Below, one piece after another: positions 17,541 to 25,957 of a DNA stretch of 64,000 nt. The stretch comes from Roseobacter sp. MED193 (GTDB taxonomy: Bacteria > Pseudomonadota > Alphaproteobacteria > Rhodobacterales > Rhodobacteraceae): the NCBI RefSeq assembly GCF_000152965.1, contig NZ_CH902583.1:1575072-1639071 (forward strand). The letters run 5' to 3'. The position numbers and the translations under genes are program-made. Under the pieces are notes generated by a model. It was not told where the DNA came from. It saw only the letters and a list, made by a program, of their open reading frames with translations, and made no database searches. Within the stretch, counting starts at the first letter, position 1; each line of letters opens with the position of its first letter.

Positions 17541-17770
17541 AACTTTGACAGATTGCGCTTGGCCCAGCAAAAACGGGATGAGCCCCGATCAAAACACAGG
17601 CCAACTCAGCGCGTTCCAACAGGAGCGCGCAGCTATTTCTGCTGCTTGCGCTGGTGCTCTGCCGCCAAAGATCAAATGCCCGCCAAAGGCAGGACACCCT
17701 GTCAAAAAAGGTCTGGCCCTATGACCTTTTCCCTTCTAGATTTGCCGCAAACAAAGCGATGGGGGATATG

Positions 17771-18631
17771 ATGGCCGTAGGCAGAAACATTCGCACCTAT
17801 TTTCAGGGCACATGGCACGATGGCGATGTCGCCCTTATGAAGGGGGCAGATCACGCCATGTGGCTGGGCTCTTCGGTCTTTGACGGGGCGCGGTTCTTTG
17901 ATGGGATGACCCCGGATCTGGATCTGCACTGCGCCCGCACCAATGCCTCGGCCAGGGCCCTGCTGATGTCCCCCACTCTCGAGACCCGCGCGATGGTCGA
18001 GATCGCTTTGGAAGGGCTGCAGGGCTTTGCGCCGGGCGCCGCCGTCTACATCCGGCCGATGTATTGGGCCACGAGCGGGGATGCAACAACCATTGCTCCG
18101 GCCCCCGAGAGCACAGAGTTTGCGCTCTGCCTGGAGGAAATCCCCATGGCGTCCGCCGAAGCCAGCGCAACCCTGACCCGCACGCAGTTTCGCCGCCCCG
18201 TACTGGAGAATGCGGTCGTCAATGCCAAGGCCGGCTGTCTCTATCCCAACAATGCGCGGATGCTGCGCGAGGCCCAGAGCCGGGGCTTCAGCAATGCACT
18301 GGCCTTGGATGCCATGGGCAATGTGGCAGAAACCGCAACCGCCAATATCTTTATGGTGCGTGACGGGGAGGTCTTTACCCCGATTCCAAATGGCACCTTT
18401 CTGGCCGGAATCACCCGGGCCCGTCATATCGCCAACCTGCGCGCTGATGGGGTCACCGTGCATGAGACCGTTCTGGGACTAGGGGATTTTGAGGAGGCCG
18501 ATGAAATTTTCATGTCGGGCAATATGAGCAAGGTCACCCCGGTCACCGCGTTTGATGAGCGCAGCTACCAGATCGGCCCCGTCGCAAAGCGGGTGCGGGA
18601 ACTCTATTGGGACTGGGCTGCAAGCCAGTAA
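17771..18631 (+). CDS. Branched-chain amino acid aminotransferase family protein (class IV PLP)
   Basis: A 286-residue fold-type IV aminotransferase. The substrate-loop DGARFFDG, the PLP-lysine segment NAKAGCLYPNNARML and the phosphate-binding FLAGITRARHI near the C-terminus are clear. It is expected to transfer amino groups between branched-chain amino acids and 2-oxoglutarate. Three in-frame ATGs lie close together (17759, 17768, 17771); GGGGGAT fits best with 17771. It is 230 bases after the paa operon and may have its own promoter, so a link with phenylacetate is not implied. Confidence 0.88.
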   Translation: MAVGRNIRTYFQGTWHDGDVALMKGADHAMWLGSSVFDGARFFDGMTPDLDLHCARTNASARALLMSPTLETRAMVEIALEGLQGFAPGAAVYIRPMYWATSGDATTIAPAPESTEFALCLEEIPMASAEASATLTRTQFRRPVLENAVVNAKAGCLYPNNARMLREAQSRGFSNALALDAMGNVAETATANIFMVRDGEVFTPIPNGTFLAGITRARHIANLRADGVTVHETVLGLGDFEEADEIFMSGNMSKVTPVTAFDERSYQIGPVAKRVRELYWDWAASQ

Positions 18632-18729
18632 GACCATCACTTTCATTTGCTTGGTGCAGGGCACAGGGAAGCAAATGCTCCCGCCCGTCCCCAATGCCTC
18701 TTTGAGGCACAGGGATCCCGTTGGGGGTG

Positions 18730-18764
18730 GCGCCGTGCAGGGCACGGCGCGGCAGCGCCTTTTT
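18730..18764 (+). terminator. Probable terminator after the aminotransferase gene
   Basis: A nine-pair stem GCGCCGTGC/GCACGGCGC with a three-base loop is followed by GGCAGCGCC and five T. The T-run is nine bases from this stem, but the outer GGCGC and GCGCC arms can pair to bring it adjacent. Confidence 0.45.
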
Positions 18765-18882
18765 CTGCGGTTGAGTGCAGAATAGCTGACGTCCCTCTTC
18801 CTACTGTCGCGAAGGGCCTCTTGCTCCCTCCTCAGCTCTGAATCCGAGCTGAAACAAAGGCAGCAACATCACAGCAGGGACC

Positions 18883-18959
18883 GCGCCGCGCCAGCGGCGC
18901 CGGGCCCAACTGTGAATGGGATCGCAGATCCCATGGAGCAGGCGGGAGCTCCCCCCTCT
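18883..18959 (+). repeat. Structured intergenic repeat, copy 1
   Basis: Layout: hairpin GCGCCG-n6-CGGCGC (18883-18900), linker CGGGCCCAA (18901-18909), hairpin ATGGGATC-gca-GATCCCAT (18916-18934), tail GGCGGGAGCT followed by C-rich bases (18941-18959). The same order recurs at 40070-40157 with different stem sequences but conserved linker and tail, so the structure rather than the stem sequence is maintained. Confidence 0.6.
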
Positions 18960-19082
18960 GCAGCCAAGCGGCGCTGCAAGTCTTCGGATCTGCCAGCGGT
19001 GTCGCAGCGATAGTGAAACAGGGCTATTGTTGCGCGGAGACTAATGCGTCATGATCCTTGATGGAGCAACCAGAGGCCAAAA

Positions 19083-19538
19083 ATGCGCAAATTCCTTGTT
19101 GTACTGGATGACAGCCGTGAATGTCTGAACGCAATGCGTTTTGCCGCGATGCGTGCGGCAAAAACAGGAGGCGGTGTCGCCATCCTCTCTGTCATCCCGC
19201 CAGATGAATTTAATCACTGGATAGGCGTCGGTGAAGTCATGCGGGAGGAAGCCCGCGAACGTATCCACGCCCATTTTGAAGTCTTTGCCAAATGGATGCG
19301 AGATCGGCAGGGCGTAGACCCAGAGCTGATCATTCGCGAAGGGGAAGCCGTCCCTGAAATCATGAGCCAGATTGAAGCCGATTCCGAAATCGGCGTCTTG
19401 GTCCTGGGCGCGGGAGACGACCGAAAGGGTCCAGGACCGCTGGTCAGTCAATTGAGCAAATCCTCAGGTAGCCTTCCAGTTCCCATAACTATTGTACCAG
19501 GTGACCTATCCAAGGATCGCCTGGAGGCCATCACCTAA
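19083..19538 (+). CDS. Universal stress protein (UspA family)
   Basis: A 151-residue single-domain Usp. It starts with the beta strand and nucleotide-binding opening RKFLVVLDDS, and ends with the IGVLVLGAG and LPVPITIVPGD segments of the family. The classical ATP-binding G-2x-G-9x-G(S/T) is recognisable as GAGDDRKGPGPLVSQLSKSSG, with some divergence. Such proteins support survival under starvation or oxidative stress. It stands alone between two gaps and appears to be a single-gene transcript. Confidence 0.9.
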   Translation: MRKFLVVLDDSRECLNAMRFAAMRAAKTGGGVAILSVIPPDEFNHWIGVGEVMREEARERIHAHFEVFAKWMRDRQGVDPELIIREGEAVPEIMSQIEADSEIGVLVLGAGDDRKGPGPLVSQLSKSSGSLPVPITIVPGDLSKDRLEAIT

Positions 19539-19698
19539 GACAGGCGGGCGCCGCCTGGGTGTCCCACTGTCGACTTCACCGCGCAAGCCATCAAGGCCAC
19601 TGCGCAGGGGTCAATTTGGTTATCAGGCTTGCCCTATGGAGTTTGAAAAACATTGCCTTTGAAATCCTCAAAGGGGATTGTGCAATGGGATGCGCTAA

Positions 19699-19715
19699 TT
19701 TAGAATAATTCTAAA
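19699..19715. promoter_or_regulatory. Irr/ICE-type iron control palindrome upstream of nfu
   Basis: A perfect 17-bp palindrome TTTAGAATAATTCTAAA, which matches the iron control element recognised by the haem-responsive regulator Irr in Alphaproteobacteria (TTTAGAA-N3-TTCTAAA form). It ends two bases before the presumed -35 box of nfu, so a bound protein would contact the promoter. Confidence 0.65.
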
Positions 19716-19717
19716 CC

Positions 19718-19746
19718 TTGACTTGATGCCCCTTCGGGCACATATC
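19718..19746 (+). promoter_or_regulatory. Probable nfu promoter
   Basis: TTGACT (19718-19723), a 17-base spacer and CATATC (19741-19746) make a good -35 box and a weak -10 box, 26 bases before the nfu start codon, directly beside the iron-type palindrome. Confidence 0.5.
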
Positions 19747-19771
19747 CCACTGATGCTTTTGGAGGCCCGAG

Positions 19772-20335
19772 ATGTTTATTCAGACCGAATCCACACCCAA
19801 CCCAGCGACCTTGAAATTTCTGCCAGGGCAGACCGTTCTAGACGCCGGAACAGCAGATTTCCCCAGCGCTGAAACCGCAGGGAGCTCGCCATTGGCCACA
19901 CGCATTTTTGCGGTCTCTGGCGTTGCAGGCGTTTTCTTTGGCAATGATTTTGTCACTGTCACCAAATCTGACAGCGTGGAATGGGATCATATCAAACCGG
20001 CCATTCTTGGCGCCATCATGGAGCATTATCAGTCTGGCCAACCGATCGTAAACGCAGGCGGCGAACAGTCTTCTGGCCACGCGGAACATAGCGGCGAAAA
20101 CAGCGAAATTGTTGACCAAATCAAAGATCTGCTCGACAGTCGGGTGCGCCCTGCGGTGGCGCAGGATGGTGGGGATATCACCTTCCACGGTTTTGACCGC
20201 GGGGTGGTCTACCTGCATATGCAAGGCGCCTGCGCTGGGTGCCCGTCCTCGACCCTGACGTTAAAGATGGGCATCGAAAACCTGCTGCGCCACTATATCC
20301 CTGAGGTGACCGAGGTGCGTCCGGTTGCCGTCTGA
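19772..20335 (+). CDS. NifU family iron-sulfur scaffold protein (Nfu)
   Basis: A 187-residue Nfu. The N-terminal Nfu_N domain begins MFIQTESTPNPATLKFLPG; the C-terminal NifU domain has the cluster-binding CAGC pair (CAGCPSSTLTL) that holds a bridging 4Fe-4S cluster between two monomers. It delivers clusters to target enzymes in the cytoplasm; aconitase and respiratory complexes are typical clients. GGAGG precedes the ATG. The upstream Irr-type palindrome predicts iron or haem regulation. The next gene starts within its last codons. Confidence 0.94.
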   Translation: MFIQTESTPNPATLKFLPGQTVLDAGTADFPSAETAGSSPLATRIFAVSGVAGVFFGNDFVTVTKSDSVEWDHIKPAILGAIMEHYQSGQPIVNAGGEQSSGHAEHSGENSEIVDQIKDLLDSRVRPAVAQDGGDITFHGFDRGVVYLHMQGACAGCPSSTLTLKMGIENLLRHYIPEVTEVRPVAV

Positions 20336-20771
20336 GGCAGCCCAGCTCCCCTTTACCGCGCGCTGCTACTGCGGCGCTTCCCGCTTACGCTTGAGCCAGG
20401 CACCTTTGACGGCCGCCTTTTGCCATTGCCGGGATTGCAGACGTTGGACAGGGGCGCCCATAGGCGCCTTTGCTGCCTTTGACGACGCCGCCTTATCTGT
20501 AGATCCGCCGCTTGGTGCTGGGGTTTCACTGACGCCTGGCGTGCGGCGCTGGAACTGTCCAACCTGCGGCTCGCCACTCGCAGCCCGGTTCGACTACCTG
20601 CCCGATCAGGTCTATATCCCCCTCGGCATTCTCGATCAGGCCGACCAGATCGCGCCTCAAAGCCACAGCCATGCTGCGGCAGCGCTGCCCTGGTTGCATC
20701 TGAGCGATACCTTGCCACGGGACGCCAGCTCTGCCAGAGAGCGACTGAACGCGTCACGCAAGGATTTCTAA
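20325..20771 (+). CDS. GFA family protein (Gfa/CENP-V type zinc-binding)
   Basis: A 148-residue GFA-domain protein with zinc-binding cysteines in CYCGASRLRL, CHCRDCRRWTG and NCPTCGSPLA. The family was named for glutathione-dependent formaldehyde activation, but most members have no proven function. The likely start is TTG at 20325, which overlaps the last 11 bases of nfu, implying coupled translation; the frame has no ATG before the first cysteine motif. It is followed directly by tsaB. Confidence 0.85.
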   Translation: MPSEAAQLPFTARCYCGASRLRLSQAPLTAAFCHCRDCRRWTGAPIGAFAAFDDAALSVDPPLGAGVSLTPGVRRWNCPTCGSPLAARFDYLPDQVYIPLGILDQADQIAPQSHSHAAAALPWLHLSDTLPRDASSARERLNASRKDF

Positions 20772-20772
20772 A

Positions 20773-21378
20773 ATGGTTCAGCGGGCTGATCCCCCCCTTG
20801 TTCTGGGCTTTGACACCTCCGCGCCCCATTGTGCGGCTGCCTTGTTGCTGGGGGACAGGGTTCTGGCACAACGGTTCGAAGAGGGTTCGCGAGGACAGGC
20901 AGAACGGCTGATGCCGATGCTGGAAGAGATCCTGTCAGAGGCAGGCAAAACCTGGGCCCAGCTCACCGCCATCGGCGTTGGCATTGGCCCCGGCAATTTC
21001 ACTGGCATTCGTATTGCCGTCTCCGCAGCGCGCGGCCTTGCGCTGGGGCTCAGAATTCCCGCTGTGGGTATCGATGGGTTTGACGCCCGTGAACAGCAGG
21101 GATTGCTGGCGGCAATTCCTGCGCCGCGTGCGCAGGTCTATTGCCGCCTTCCGGGGCAGGCGCCGCGTCTGATGCCAGAGTCCGAGGCCTGCGACGCCGC
21201 GCGCAGCGCAGGGCTAAAGTTTGCGCCTGTGGCGTCCCCTGCAGACCTGGCACAGCGCATCGCAGAATGCGCGGGCAAGCGGTATAAGGACAGCGTAGTA
21301 GCACCTGCACCGCTCTATCTGCGCGCCGCCGATGCCGCCCCGGCACGGGACCTGCCACCACAGCTGATTGATGGCTAA
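20773..21378 (+). CDS. tsaB: tRNA threonylcarbamoyladenosine biosynthesis protein TsaB
   Basis: A 201-residue TsaB (YeaZ), the inactive ASKHA-fold partner of TsaD needed for t6A37 modification of ANN-decoding tRNAs. The opening VLGFDTSAPHCAAALL and the GIGPGNFTGIRIAVSAARGLALG segment are diagnostic. It overlaps the downstream acetyltransferase gene by eight bases, the same tsaB-rimI pairing seen in many bacteria. Confidence 0.93.
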   Translation: MVQRADPPLVLGFDTSAPHCAAALLLGDRVLAQRFEEGSRGQAERLMPMLEEILSEAGKTWAQLTAIGVGIGPGNFTGIRIAVSAARGLALGLRIPAVGIDGFDAREQQGLLAAIPAPRAQVYCRLPGQAPRLMPESEACDAARSAGLKFAPVASPADLAQRIAECAGKRYKDSVVAPAPLYLRAADAAPARDLPPQLIDG

Positions 21379-21796
21379 TGTCCCGTCACCACAGGCAATG
21401 GCCCGGATACATTCGGCGGCTTTTGCCCAGTCCCGCCCTTGGACAGAGGAAGAATTTGCCGCCCTTCTGGACAGCCCGCTGATCTTTGCCAGCGGCGATA
21501 CACGCTGTTTTGCCCTGGTGCGAGTAATCGCGGATGAGGCGGAGCTACTTACCATCGCCACCGATCCAGCTTCTCAACGGCAAGGGCTGGCCCGCGCGGT
21601 GATGCAAAGCTGGCAGGCCCAGGCGCAATCCCGCGGCGCCAGGTTCTGTTTTCTGGAAGTCGCCGCAGACAACAGCGCAGCTATCGATCTTTATCGCTCT
21701 GAGGGATTCGCTCCCTGCGGGCGCCGCCTTGGCTATTACCAGCGCAGAAATGCAGCTTCTGTCGATGCGATTGTCATGCAAAGAGAGTTACCTTAG
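21371..21796 (+). CDS. rimI: GNAT family N-acetyltransferase (RimI-like)
   Basis: A 141-residue GNAT protein with the acetyl-CoA loop TDPASQRQGLARAVMQ (Q/RxxGxG/A form) and the FLEVAADNSAAIDLYRSEGF strand typical of RimI, which acetylates the N-terminus of ribosomal protein S18. Its ATG at 21371 lies within the end of tsaB, and this neighbour supports RimI over other GNATs. A TTG three bases upstream is an alternative start. Confidence 0.85.
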   Translation: MANVPSPQAMARIHSAAFAQSRPWTEEEFAALLDSPLIFASGDTRCFALVRVIADEAELLTIATDPASQRQGLARAVMQSWQAQAQSRGARFCFLEVAADNSAAIDLYRSEGFAPCGRRLGYYQRRNAASVDAIVMQRELP

Positions 21797-21823
21797 GCAA
21801 CCTGCGCGGATTTCGCACCAAAC

Positions 21824-21842
21824 GGTCAAAAAGCGGTTGACC
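21824..21842. promoter_or_regulatory. Inverted repeat GGTCAA-N7-TTGACC overlapping a probable promoter
   Basis: A perfect six-base inverted repeat whose right arm is also a good -35 box (TTGACC 21837-21842); a weak -10 candidate GCTAAA follows after 17 bases (21860-21865). This lies about 100 bases ahead of the BMP transporter operon and could be a repressor site for it. Confidence 0.4.
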
Positions 21843-21965
21843 CCCAACCCGCGCAAAGGGCTAAATTGCCGCACCTAATCATAACAATCCCTCTAGGGTC
21901 GAAGAGATCACCTCTGGCTGATCATGTCCGACAACTGCAGGGAAGAACAAACCGGGAGTACCCAA

Positions 21966-22964
21966 ATGACGCTGATGAAATCCCTGATGGGCGCCGCTGC
22001 CACGCTGGCTCTTTCTGCAGGTGCCGCACTGGCAGAGCCTGCGCTGATCTTTGATCTGGGCGGAAAATTCGACAAGAGCTTTAACGAGGCCGCCTTTGGT
22101 GGTGCCCAGCGTTGGGCTGAAGAAACCGGTGGCACCTTCCGCGAAATCGAGCTGCAGGCCGAAGCCCAGCGTGAGCAGGCCCTGCGTCGCTTTGCCGAGG
22201 CTGGTGCCAACCCGGTTGTCACCATGGGGTTTGCAATGGCCGATCCGCTCTCCTCGGTGGCGGCTGACTACCCTGACACCAAATTCGTCGCCATTGACGT
22301 GACCTGGCTGGACGCACCCAACATCCGCCAAATTGGTTTTGCTGAGCACGAGGGCTCTTATCTGGTGGGCATGATGGCCGCGATGGCGTCAAAGTCCGAC
22401 ACTGTGGGCTTTATCGGCGGCATGGATATTCCTCTGATCCGTCACTTTGGCTGCGGCTATGCCCAGGGCGTAAAGGCCGTGAACCCAGATGCCACAGTCA
22501 TCGCCAACATGACCGGCACCACCCCGGCGGCCTGGAACGATCCGGTAAAGGGGTCTGAGCTGACCAAATCGCAAATCAGCCAGGGCGCAGACGTGATTTA
22601 TGCTGCGGCTGGCGGCACCGGTGTTGGTGTGCTGCAGACCGCCGCCGACGAGAACATCCTGTCGATCGGCGTTGACAGCAACCAGAACCACCTGCACCCA
22701 GGCAAAGTTCTGACCTCGATGCTCAAACGTGTTGATGTTGCCGTCTATGAGGCCATGAAAGCTGGCGAAGATCTGGAAACAGGTGTGTTTGCAATGGGTC
22801 TCGCCGAAGAGGGTGTTGGCTATGCTCTGGATGACAACAATGCCGCACTGGTCAACGACGAGATGAAGGCTGCTGTGGATGCGGCCCGTCAGAAGATCAT
22901 CGATGGCGAGATCGAAGTTGTCTCTTACTATGCGGACAACAGCTGCCCTGCGCTGAAGTTCTAA
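21966..22964 (+). CDS. BMP family ABC transporter substrate-binding protein (nucleoside type)
   Basis: A 332-residue periplasmic binding protein of the BMP/PnrA family. A Sec signal peptide ends near ALAEPALI and has no lipobox cysteine, so the protein is free in the periplasm. Family segments DLGGKFDKSFNEAAFGGAQRW, GMMAAMASKSDTVGFIGGMD and SIGVDSNQNHLHPG are clear. PnrA-type members bind purine nucleosides. GGGAG precedes ATG 21966. It opens a five-gene operon with two-domain ATPase and two permeases, the standard nucleoside uptake layout. Confidence 0.93.
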   Translation: MTLMKSLMGAAATLALSAGAALAEPALIFDLGGKFDKSFNEAAFGGAQRWAEETGGTFREIELQAEAQREQALRRFAEAGANPVVTMGFAMADPLSSVAADYPDTKFVAIDVTWLDAPNIRQIGFAEHEGSYLVGMMAAMASKSDTVGFIGGMDIPLIRHFGCGYAQGVKAVNPDATVIANMTGTTPAAWNDPVKGSELTKSQISQGADVIYAAAGGTGVGVLQTAADENILSIGVDSNQNHLHPGKVLTSMLKRVDVAVYEAMKAGEDLETGVFAMGLAEEGVGYALDDNNAALVNDEMKAAVDAARQKIIDGEIEVVSYYADNSCPALKF

Positions 22965-22982
22965 GCAAGAAAGCCCCAGGCC

Positions 22983-23336
22983 ATGACGACATGTCTTCAT
23001 CGATTGTTTTCGGCCTGGGGCGATCCATCGCCCGATACGCGTGCCTCTCTAACGGATGCTGCCATCGGGCCCGATTTTTACTATTCCGATCCAAACGCGC
23101 CGGACCCGATCCGAGGTCTGGCCGCCTATCTGGACTATATCGCACAGTTTTCAGAAATGATGCCCGGCGCCAGGGCTGAGGTGGTCGCAATCAGCGAACA
23201 TCATGGACATCTGCGCGCCACTGTCGATTTTACAAAGGACGGCCAGCGCTTGATGCGCGGGCAGTATTTTGCTGATGTTTCAGAGGGCAGGCTACAGCGT
23301 GTGATCGGATTTTCAGGCATGGGAGAGCCCGATTGA
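22983..23336 (+). CDS. NTF2/SnoaL-like small protein within the transporter operon
   Basis: A 117-residue protein with the look of a SnoaL/NTF2-like cone fold: an N-terminal helix pair, IGPDFYYSDPNAPDPIRGLAAYLDYI and a C-terminal sheet ending QRVIGFSGMGEPD. It sits between the binding protein and the ATPase gene, and its TGA overlaps the ATPase start (TTGA), so it is co-translated with the transporter. It could process an imported nucleoside derivative, but no reaction can be assigned. Confidence 0.8.
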   Translation: MTTCLHRLFSAWGDPSPDTRASLTDAAIGPDFYYSDPNAPDPIRGLAAYLDYIAQFSEMMPGARAEVVAISEHHGHLRATVDFTKDGQRLMRGQYFADVSEGRLQRVIGFSGMGEPD

Positions 23337-24862
23337 CCGCCCCCGCCATTGAACTCAAAGGCATTTCAAAATCCTTTGGTCCCGTTCAAGCAAACAAAGA
23401 CATCTCTATCAGCGTCGCCCCGGGTACCATTCATGGTATCATTGGTGAGAACGGTGCTGGTAAATCTACCCTGATGAGCATCCTTTACGGCTTTTACAAA
23501 GCTGACAAAGGTGAGATCTGGATCAACGGCAAACAGACCGAGATCCCCGACAGCCAGGCAGCTATCGCGGCCGGCATCGGCATGGTGTTTCAGCATTTCA
23601 AACTGGTGGAGAACTTCACCGTTCTGGAAAACATCATTTTGGGGGCAGAAGACGGTGGTCTGCTTAAACCCTCGCTCTCTAAGGCGCGCAGGATCCTGAA
23701 AGAGCTTGCTGCTGAATATGAGCTCAACGTTGATCCTGACAAGCGCATCGATGAGATCGGCGTAGGCATGCAGCAGCGGGTGGAGATCCTAAAAGCGCTC
23801 TACCGGCAGGCCGATATTCTGATCCTGGACGAGCCAACCGGCGTGCTGACCCCAGCTGAGGCAGACCAACTGTTTCGCATTCTGGACCGGCTGCGCGCCG
23901 AAGGCAAAACCATCATCCTAATCACCCATAAACTGCGAGAGATTATGGAAGCCACCGACACGGTTTCCGTGATGCGGCGGGGACAGATGACAGCGACGGT
24001 GAAAACCTCTGAGACCAACCCCGAGCATCTAGCCGAGCTGATGGTAGGACGTAAGGTTCTGTTGCAAGTGGATAAAATTCCGGCAAAGCCTGGCAAACCC
24101 GTACTTGAAATCGAAAAGTTGCGGGTGGTGGATGAGGCCGGCGTAGAGCGTGTCAAAGGCATCGATCTGACTGTGCGCGCCGGGGAGATCCTCGGCATTG
24201 CAGGAGTGGCCGGCAATGGGCAGTCGGAACTCTTGGAGGTGCTGGGAGGAATGCGCAGTGGGGAAGGGTCGATCCGCCTAAATGGTGCAGATCTGCCGCT
24301 GCGCGGTGCAGGCTCAGATGCCCGCGCCCGTCGTTCATCCCATGTCGCCCATGTCCCCGAAGACCGCCAGCGTGAGGGTCTGATCATGGATTTTCACGCC
24401 TGGGAAAACACCGCTTTTGGCTATCATCACGCCCCTGAATACCAGCGCGGCCTGTTGATGGATAATGCGGCAATCCGCGCCGATACCGAAGCCAAGATGC
24501 AGAAATTCGATGTGCGGCCCCCGGACCCCTGGCTTGCAGCCAAGAATTTCTCTGGTGGCAATCAACAAAAAATCGTCGCCGCCCGCGAGATAGAGCGCAA
24601 CCCCGAGCTGTTGCTGATCGGCCAGCCCACTCGCGGCGTTGACATTGGTGCGATTGAATTCATCCACAAACAGATCGTCGAACTGCGTGATCAGGGCAAA
24701 GCCATTTTGCTGGTCTCGGTCGAGCTCGAAGAGATCTTGTCGCTTGCAGACCGCGTGGCGGTGATGTTTGACGGCATGATCATGGGTGAACGCGCTGCTG
24801 ATCAGACCGATGAAAAAGAGCTGGGCCTGATGATGGCCGGCATCGCGGGGGAGGCCGCGTAA
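23333..24862 (+). CDS. ABC transporter ATP-binding protein, duplicated ATPase (nucleoside/sugar type)
   Basis: A 509-residue protein with two ABC ATPase halves. The first has Walker A GENGAGKST and Walker B LILDEPTGVL; the second has a degenerate Walker A (GVAGNGQSE) and the signature FSGGNQQK. This asymmetry is normal in RbsA/MglA-like and BMP-transporter ATPases. The likely start is TTG at 23333, overlapping the preceding stop; no ATG is available before the first beta strand. The permease gene begins directly after its stop. Confidence 0.94.
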   Translation: MTAPAIELKGISKSFGPVQANKDISISVAPGTIHGIIGENGAGKSTLMSILYGFYKADKGEIWINGKQTEIPDSQAAIAAGIGMVFQHFKLVENFTVLENIILGAEDGGLLKPSLSKARRILKELAAEYELNVDPDKRIDEIGVGMQQRVEILKALYRQADILILDEPTGVLTPAEADQLFRILDRLRAEGKTIILITHKLREIMEATDTVSVMRRGQMTATVKTSETNPEHLAELMVGRKVLLQVDKIPAKPGKPVLEIEKLRVVDEAGVERVKGIDLTVRAGEILGIAGVAGNGQSELLEVLGGMRSGEGSIRLNGADLPLRGAGSDARARRSSHVAHVPEDRQREGLIMDFHAWENTAFGYHHAPEYQRGLLMDNAAIRADTEAKMQKFDVRPPDPWLAAKNFSGGNQQKIVAAREIERNPELLLIGQPTRGVDIGAIEFIHKQIVELRDQGKAILLVSVELEEILSLADRVAVMFDGMIMGERAADQTDEKELGLMMAGIAGEAA

Positions 24863-25957
24863 ATGGAAAAAATGCCTAAATGGGCCGATGTTGTCCTGAT
24901 CCCCTTGATCAGCCTGCTCCTTGCTGCTGCGCTCTCGGCGCTGGTGATCCTTGCGATTGGCGAAGATCCGATCGCCGCTGTGAAACTCATGGTCGATGGC
25001 GCACTGGGGTCCAGCTATGGCTGGGGCTATACGCTCTACTATGCCACCAATTTCATGTTCACCGGCCTGGCCGTGGCGGTTGCAGCTCATGCCGGGCTGT
25101 TCAATATCGGGGGCGAAGGCCAAGCCATGCTCGGCGGTCTCGGCGTGGCGGTGATCTGTCTGTTTATTCCCTGGCCACATTGGACGATTGCCCTGCTGTT
25201 TGCCACGCTGGGTGCGGGCCTATTTGGCGCCGCCTGGGCCGCAATTCCAGCCTATCTGCAGGCCAAACGCGGCAGCCATATTGTCATCACCACCATCATG
25301 TTCAACTTTATTGCTGCCGCCGTGTTGAACTATGTGCTGGTTAATGTGCTCAAACCCGCAAGTTCAATGGACCCTGCATCCGCCCGTTTCAGCGAGGCAG
25401 TGCATCTGCCTTCGCTACATGAGTTGCTCGCCCCATTGGGCATCGCCTTCTCCAAATCCGCGCCTGCGAATGTGACGCTTCTGGTGGCCATTGTCGCCTG
25501 CCTAGCCGTTTGGCTGCTTATTTGGCGGACCTCCCTGGGGTTCGAAATCCGCAGTTTTGGCAAATCCGAAGCTGGCGCACGTTATGCTGGTATCTCACCG
25601 GTCAAAATCACCATCATCGCAATGATGATCTCTGGTGCACTGGCGGGCATGATGGCGATCAACAATGTCATGGGCGAGGCCGAACGTCTGGTGCTCAATG
25701 CGACCGAAGGTGCGGGCTTTATCGGAATCGCCGTGGCCCTAATGGGACGCAATCATCCCTTTGGCGTCTTTCTGGCGGCCATCCTTTTTGGGTTTCTCTA
25801 TCAGGGCGGCGCCGAATTGGCGCTTTGGACCAAGATCCCACGCGAGCTAATCGTGGTCATCCAGGCGCTTGTGATCCTCTTCACCGGGGCACTGGACAAT
25901 ATGGTACGGATTCCGCTTGAAAAGATCTTTCTCGCTTTCCGCCGGGAGGCAAACTGA
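24863..25957 (+). CDS. ABC transporter permease (nucleoside uptake, subunit 1)
   Basis: A 364-residue inner-membrane permease of the BPD_transp_2 family, with roughly eight to ten hydrophobic segments and the family sequence HAGLFNIGGEGQAMLGG and VITTIMFNFIAAAVLNYVL. It pairs with the second permease to form the channel. It starts immediately after the ATPase stop and its last base overlaps the next ATG. Confidence 0.94.
   Translation: MEKMPKWADVVLIPLISLLLAAALSALVILAIGEDPIAAVKLMVDGALGSSYGWGYTLYYATNFMFTGLAVAVAAHAGLFNIGGEGQAMLGGLGVAVICLFIPWPHWTIALLFATLGAGLFGAAWAAIPAYLQAKRGSHIVITTIMFNFIAAAVLNYVLVNVLKPASSMDPASARFSEAVHLPSLHELLAPLGIAFSKSAPANVTLLVAIVACLAVWLLIWRTSLGFEIRSFGKSEAGARYAGISPVKITIIAMMISGALAGMMAINNVMGEAERLVLNATEGAGFIGIAVALMGRNHPFGVFLAAILFGFLYQGGAELALWTKIPRELIVVIQALVILFTGALDNMVRIPLEKIFLAFRREAN

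Larger units (their letters stand above)
18632..19082. other. 451-base gene-free gap with hairpins and a structured repeat
   Basis: Between the aminotransferase and the stress-protein gene. It contains the hairpin GCGCCGTGC-agg-GCACGGCGC (18730-18750) and one full copy of the hairpin/CGGGCCCAA/hairpin repeat (18883-18959). The remaining sequence holds no convincing reading frame or RNA gene that I recognise; the promoter of the stress-protein gene should lie in the last 100 bases. Confidence 0.5.
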
